A DNA stretch of 56,322 nt, taken from NCBI RefSeq assembly GCF_000282975.1, contig NZ_ALJC01000071.1:1-56322 (forward strand), read 5' to 3'. A model generated the notes under the pieces. The model was not told the DNA's origin. It ran no database searches and saw only the letters and a program-made list of their open reading frames with translations. Source of the stretch: Pseudomonas psychrophila HA-4. GTDB lineage: Bacteria > Pseudomonadota > Gammaproteobacteria > Pseudomonadales > Pseudomonadaceae. Shown here piece after piece: positions 53,446-56,322 of the stretch (the first letter of the stretch is position 1; every line of letters begins with the position of its first letter). A program made the position numbers and the translations under genes.

Positions 53446-54245
53446 GCCTTATCCAAGTACGCAACGTGAGCCACGGTTACACCGCTGGTGGACTGTTCAG
53501 CAAACGGCATCGGATTCAGGTACTGAGCACGCTTGATCTTGACCTGCACGAAGGCCAGAGCCTTGGCCTGCTGGGCGGCAGCGGCAGTGGTAAAAGCACC
53601 CTCGCCCGCTTGCTGATGGGCCTTGAAACCCCCGACAAAGGCCGCATTACATTCAATGGCCAGACCTTGCAGGGGCTCGACCCGCAGTTCTTGCAACGGG
53701 TGCAAATGGTCTTTCAGGATGCCCTCAGCGCCTTCAACCCCCAGCGCACAATTGGCTGGAGCATTGCCGAACCGTTGCGCCATCTATCGAACATGCCTAG
53801 CGATGCCTGCAAGGCACGGGTTGAGCAATTGCTGGTAAACGTCAAACTGCTGGCCAGTGACCACGACAAATTGCCTTCGCAACTCAGCGGCGGCCAGTTG
53901 CAACGGGCTGGAATTGCCCGGGCCATGGCTGTAAATCCGCAGTTGATTATTCTCGATGAAGCCCTGTCCAACCTTGACCGCGTGCTGCAAGTACAGATTT
54001 TGGACCTGCTGACTGACGTGCGCCGTGAGTCCGGCACCGGTTTTCTACTGATCACCCATGACCTGAGCTTGGTGCAGCGCTTTTGCCAACGGGTTGTGGT
54101 GCTGGCAGAAGGCAGCCTAGTAGAAGACCGTGAGGTGACCCCGCGCATGCGCTTCGAGCATCCGGCAGCGCGCACCCTGCAAGAAGCGGTCTTGCCAGCC
54201 ATGCCAAAGGCCCGGCAATTGCAAAAGGCGGTGTTATCCGTGTGA
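53442..54245 (+). CDS. nikE: Nickel ABC transporter ATPase NikE
   Basis: A 267-residue ATPase, partner of NikD. Walker A is GGSGSGKS (45-52), Q-loop region VQMVFQDALSAFNP, signature LPSQLSGGQLQRAGIARAM, Walker B LIILDEALSNLD and H-loop LLITHDLSLV. The aspartate-proline usual after Walker B reads EALSNLD here, as in E. coli NikE. Last gene of the operon; a hairpin terminator lies about 40 bases downstream. Confidence 0.95.
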   Translation: MSLIQVRNVSHGYTAGGLFSKRHRIQVLSTLDLDLHEGQSLGLLGGSGSGKSTLARLLMGLETPDKGRITFNGQTLQGLDPQFLQRVQMVFQDALSAFNPQRTIGWSIAEPLRHLSNMPSDACKARVEQLLVNVKLLASDHDKLPSQLSGGQLQRAGIARAMAVNPQLIILDEALSNLDRVLQVQILDLLTDVRRESGTGFLLITHDLSLVQRFCQRVVVLAEGSLVEDREVTPRMRFEHPAARTLQEAVLPAMPKARQLQKAVLSV

Positions 54246-54285
54246 GGGCGCAACCCGCTCGGCAATGCGTTCGGCATGGGTCTCC

Positions 54286-54309
54286 ACCCCTAGCCCATGT
54301 GCTAGGGGT
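54286..54309. terminator. Terminator after nikE (convergent with AhpD-like gene)
   Basis: The stem ACCCCTAGC (54286-54294) pairs with its exact complement across the 6-base loop CCATGT. A short T-rich tail (TTTACTT) follows on the plus strand. Confidence 0.7.
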
Positions 54310-54313
54310 TTAC

Positions 54314-54766
54314 TTAGCCCTTGGCCGCAGCAGGCACCATGCGAAAGGCCACGCCAAAACGGTTGTAGGCATTCATCAACCCGATGGCATAAGTCAGCTC
54401 TGCGAGTTCCTTGTCATTGAAGTGGGCGGTGACCGCGTCATAGTCAGCCTGCGGAACCCCTGTTTCAGCGACGCGAGTCACGCTTTCAGCCCATGCCAGT
54501 GCCGCTTGTTCGCGCGGCGTAAACAGCGTTTGAGCTTCGTGCCACACAGGCACCAGCACCAGCTTGTCCACGCTCATGCCCAGCGTGAGCAGGTCCCGCG
54601 AATGCAGGTCAATGCAGTAAGCACAGCCATTGATCTGCGACACCCGCAGGTACACCAGATCAATCAGTTGCTTAGACAGATCGCTGTTTTGCAATGCCAC
54701 GTGCACGCCACCAAACGCTTTGAACGCTTCAGGGGAGGCCTTGGAATAGTCGATACGCTTGCTCAT
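54314..54766 (-). CDS. AhpD-like carboxymuconolactone decarboxylase-family protein
   Basis: A 150-residue CMD/AhpD-fold protein with the redox motif C48-x-x-C51 followed by H55 (NGCAYCIDLH). This is the peroxidase-type active site of alkylhydroperoxidase D-like proteins. It may reduce peroxides in the cytoplasm; the true substrate is unknown. It diverges from a MocR-type regulator across 124 bases that hold repeated TGGCC/GGTCCA-like half-sites, so it is probably that regulator's target. Confidence 0.88.
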   Translation of the reverse strand: MSKRIDYSKASPEAFKAFGGVHVALQNSDLSKQLIDLVYLRVSQINGCAYCIDLHSRDLLTLGMSVDKLVLVPVWHEAQTLFTPREQAALAWAESVTRVAETGVPQADYDAVTAHFNDKELAELTYAIGLMNAYNRFGVAFRMVPAAAKG

Positions 54767-54829
54767 GTTTTACCCTTGCATTGGTGAGTTAAGTGGCGCC
54801 ATAGTGCGGTTTCTTGGCCCTGTCAAAAA

Positions 54830-54864
54830 GGTCCATGATTTCCTTTTTTAGCTAGACCAAGATT
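54830..54864. promoter_or_regulatory. Direct-repeat operator candidate of the MocR-type regulator
   Basis: GGTCCATGATT (54830-54840) and AGACCAAGATT (54854-54864) agree at 8 of 11 positions with starts 24 bases apart. An inverted half-site, TTGGCC, lies just upstream (54814-54819). MocR/PdxR regulators typically bind such direct repeats between divergent genes. Confidence 0.5.
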
Positions 54865-54890
54865 ATGGCTACCCACACCCAGGCCTAACC

Positions 54891-56309
54891 ATGAAAAGCT
54901 CAATCCCACATTTCTCCCCGCTGGACCCAGCGTCCAGCGAGCCCATTTACCGCCAACTCTATTGGCGTTTCCGCGAGGCGATCAACGACGGTTTGCTTAA
55001 GCCAGGAGACCGAGTTCCGGCCGCCCGCGCACTGGCCAAAGAACTGGGACTGGCCCGCGGCACTATCGACACGGCCTACTCGCTCCTGACCTCCGAAGGT
55101 TACCTGCTGTCACGCGGCCAAGCGGGTACCATCGTCGCTCAAGGGATTACCGGCACCGCAATCTCAGACGCCGCTCCGGCAGCTCGGCGCACGACAGCAC
55201 AGGTGGCGATCCGTGAACAGTCGGCCATTCTGCCCTTTCAAATGGGCCTGCCAGCGCTGGACGTTTTCCCCCGCAAGATATGGGCACAAATTGGCGCTCG
55301 CTGCGTTCGCAGCACGCAGCCCCCCAACATGGCAAACCCATCGGTTTATGGCTTGCACTCCTTGCGCACAGCCATTGCCACTTATTTGCAGGTTTCTCGC
55401 GGTATTGCCTGTTCACCTGAGCAGGTGTTTGTCACAGGCGGCTATCGGGATACGCTGTCGCTAATCACCCATGCCTTGCTAAAACACGCCGACAGGGTGC
55501 TGATTGAGGACCCTTGCTACCCGCCCACCCGACGCCTGCTAGAACAACTGCACCTAGTCCCTGTCCCGGTGCCGGTTGATCAGGACGGCCTATGCGTATC
55601 CAAAGCCATTAATGCACGACACGCGGCTCGCGCAGTCATCGTCACGCCCGCGCATCAAAGCCCGTTGTGCGTGTCTTTGTCGTTGCCGCGCAGATTGGCC
55701 TTGCTGGAGTGGGCACGCCAACAACAGGCCTGGATTGTGGAGGACGATTACGACGGCGAGTACCGCTACGTCAGCCGTCCGCTGCCTGCACTCAAGAGTT
55801 TGGACCGCGATGGCCGGGTGCTTTACAGCGGCACGTTCAGCAAGGTGTTGTTTCCAGGAATGCGCCTTGCCTACTTGGTAGTCCCCGCCTCGCAGGTGAA
55901 CTGCTTTGAACGCACGTGCCAGACCTTTCAGGGCGGTTGCGCAGAGCTAAATCAGGCCATCGCCGCGACGTTTATGACCGAAGGGCATTTTGCCCGCCAT
56001 ATCCAGCGCATGCGCAAACTCTACAGCGAACGCCGGACCATGGCCGTTAACGGGCTGAACAGCGTGCTCGGCGAGCACATCCAGATTGATGCCAACCCCG
56101 GCGGCATGCACCTGATCCTGCGGCTCAATAAGCCTCAGTCAGACACCCTGTTGGTACAACGCATGCGTGAGGCGGGTCTGTTTGCCGAAGCGCTGAGCGA
56201 ATGGAGCCAATTGGGTGATAAGGCTTCAGCGCTGCTACTGGGCTTCGCCAATATTGAATCGCAGGCCAGCGCGCAGGCGCTAGGCAAACGCATATTGGCG
56301 TTGATGTAA
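54891..56309 (+). CDS. MocR/PdxR-family regulator (GntR wing + aminotransferase domain)
   Basis: A 472-residue fusion. The GntR winged helix covers residues 15-80 (EPIYRQLYWRFREAINDG, PAARALAKELGLARGTIDTAY). A linker leads to a fold-type I aminotransferase domain (about 115-470) with the PLP lysine in YSGTFSKVLFPGMRLAY and the DDYDGEYRY segment. Such proteins use PLP or PLP adducts as effectors to control transcription rather than catalyse. It diverges from the AhpD-like gene, the likely target. The ATG is at 54891; no strong ribosome site was seen. Confidence 0.9.
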   Translation: MKSSIPHFSPLDPASSEPIYRQLYWRFREAINDGLLKPGDRVPAARALAKELGLARGTIDTAYSLLTSEGYLLSRGQAGTIVAQGITGTAISDAAPAARRTTAQVAIREQSAILPFQMGLPALDVFPRKIWAQIGARCVRSTQPPNMANPSVYGLHSLRTAIATYLQVSRGIACSPEQVFVTGGYRDTLSLITHALLKHADRVLIEDPCYPPTRRLLEQLHLVPVPVPVDQDGLCVSKAINARHAARAVIVTPAHQSPLCVSLSLPRRLALLEWARQQQAWIVEDDYDGEYRYVSRPLPALKSLDRDGRVLYSGTFSKVLFPGMRLAYLVVPASQVNCFERTCQTFQGGCAELNQAIAATFMTEGHFARHIQRMRKLYSERRTMAVNGLNSVLGEHIQIDANPGGMHLILRLNKPQSDTLLVQRMREAGLFAEALSEWSQLGDKASALLLGFANIESQASAQALGKRILALM

Positions 56310-56322
56310 GCGGCACACGGCT

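Overview
The window is a stretch of Pseudomonas chromosome, most likely from the P. fluorescens/P. fragi side of the genus. The assignment rests on gene content and on a characteristic neighbourhood: pepN, a DUF2797 gene, yeaC/DUF1315, a rhomboid protease, a PrpA-like phosphatase, nadK and a DUF1853 gene in one block. A creatinase almost identical in length and sequence pattern to the P. putida enzyme and REP-like intergenic repeats agree. I found no tRNA, rRNA, CRISPR array, insertion sequence or intact prophage.

Layout. 0-2.3 kb: a catalase-family peroxidase (cut by the window edge) diverges from an ECF sigma factor and its membrane anti-sigma factor. Both directions carry the same GGAAT-N16-CGTC promoter, which points to an autoregulated peroxide or stress regulon. 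2.6-5.9 kb: an exported amidase in AT-richer DNA, a periplasmic lactonase-fold beta-propeller and a small conserved gene. 5.9-12.1 kb: a two-partner secretion pair (TpsB, TpsA) with a perfect palindrome at its promoter and an out-of-frame tail after TpsA. 12.3-21.6 kb: a sugar-acid (Weimberg-type) pathway made of an MFS importer, an AraD1-type dehydratase, alpha-ketoglutarate semialdehyde dehydrogenase and a divergent L-arabinonate-type dehydratase. Between that dehydratase and a FadR-type GntR regulator lies a decaying type VI secretion island: a broken DUF2515-like gene, a truncated immunity-like gene, an hcp fragment and one intact downstream gene.

21.7-30.1 kb: housekeeping block (pepN to nadK on the minus strand, then a DUF1853 gene and cytochrome b561). 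30.1-36.3 kb: a D-cysteine desulfhydrase/ACC-deaminase-like enzyme, a stand-alone PBP2 (mrdA) copy, a GlxA-type AraC regulator convergent with creatinase, and a YqaA membrane protein. 36.4-45.3 kb: a short, internally deleted VgrG, then a ribose-type ABC importer with an SMP-30 lactonase, divergent from a GAF histidine kinase/LuxR-type response regulator pair. 45.3-47.3 kb: mntP behind a yybP-ykoY manganese riboswitch, and SotB. 47.5-54.3 kb: an MFS transporter behind a perfect 26-bp palindrome, then nikR and nikABCDE with a near-consensus NikR operator between them. 54.3-56.3 kb: an AhpD-like protein divergent from a MocR/PdxR-type regulator with direct-repeat operator candidates.

The strongest new leads are the symmetric ECF promoter pair, the TpsA stop codon in an A6-TGA-C context followed by 71 open codons without a start, the layered decay of the type VI island, the large palindromes at 12.06 and 47.5 kb, and the two-component/ABC/lactonase module at 37.6-45.3 kb. 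All functional names rest on reading the proteins; no database search was run.
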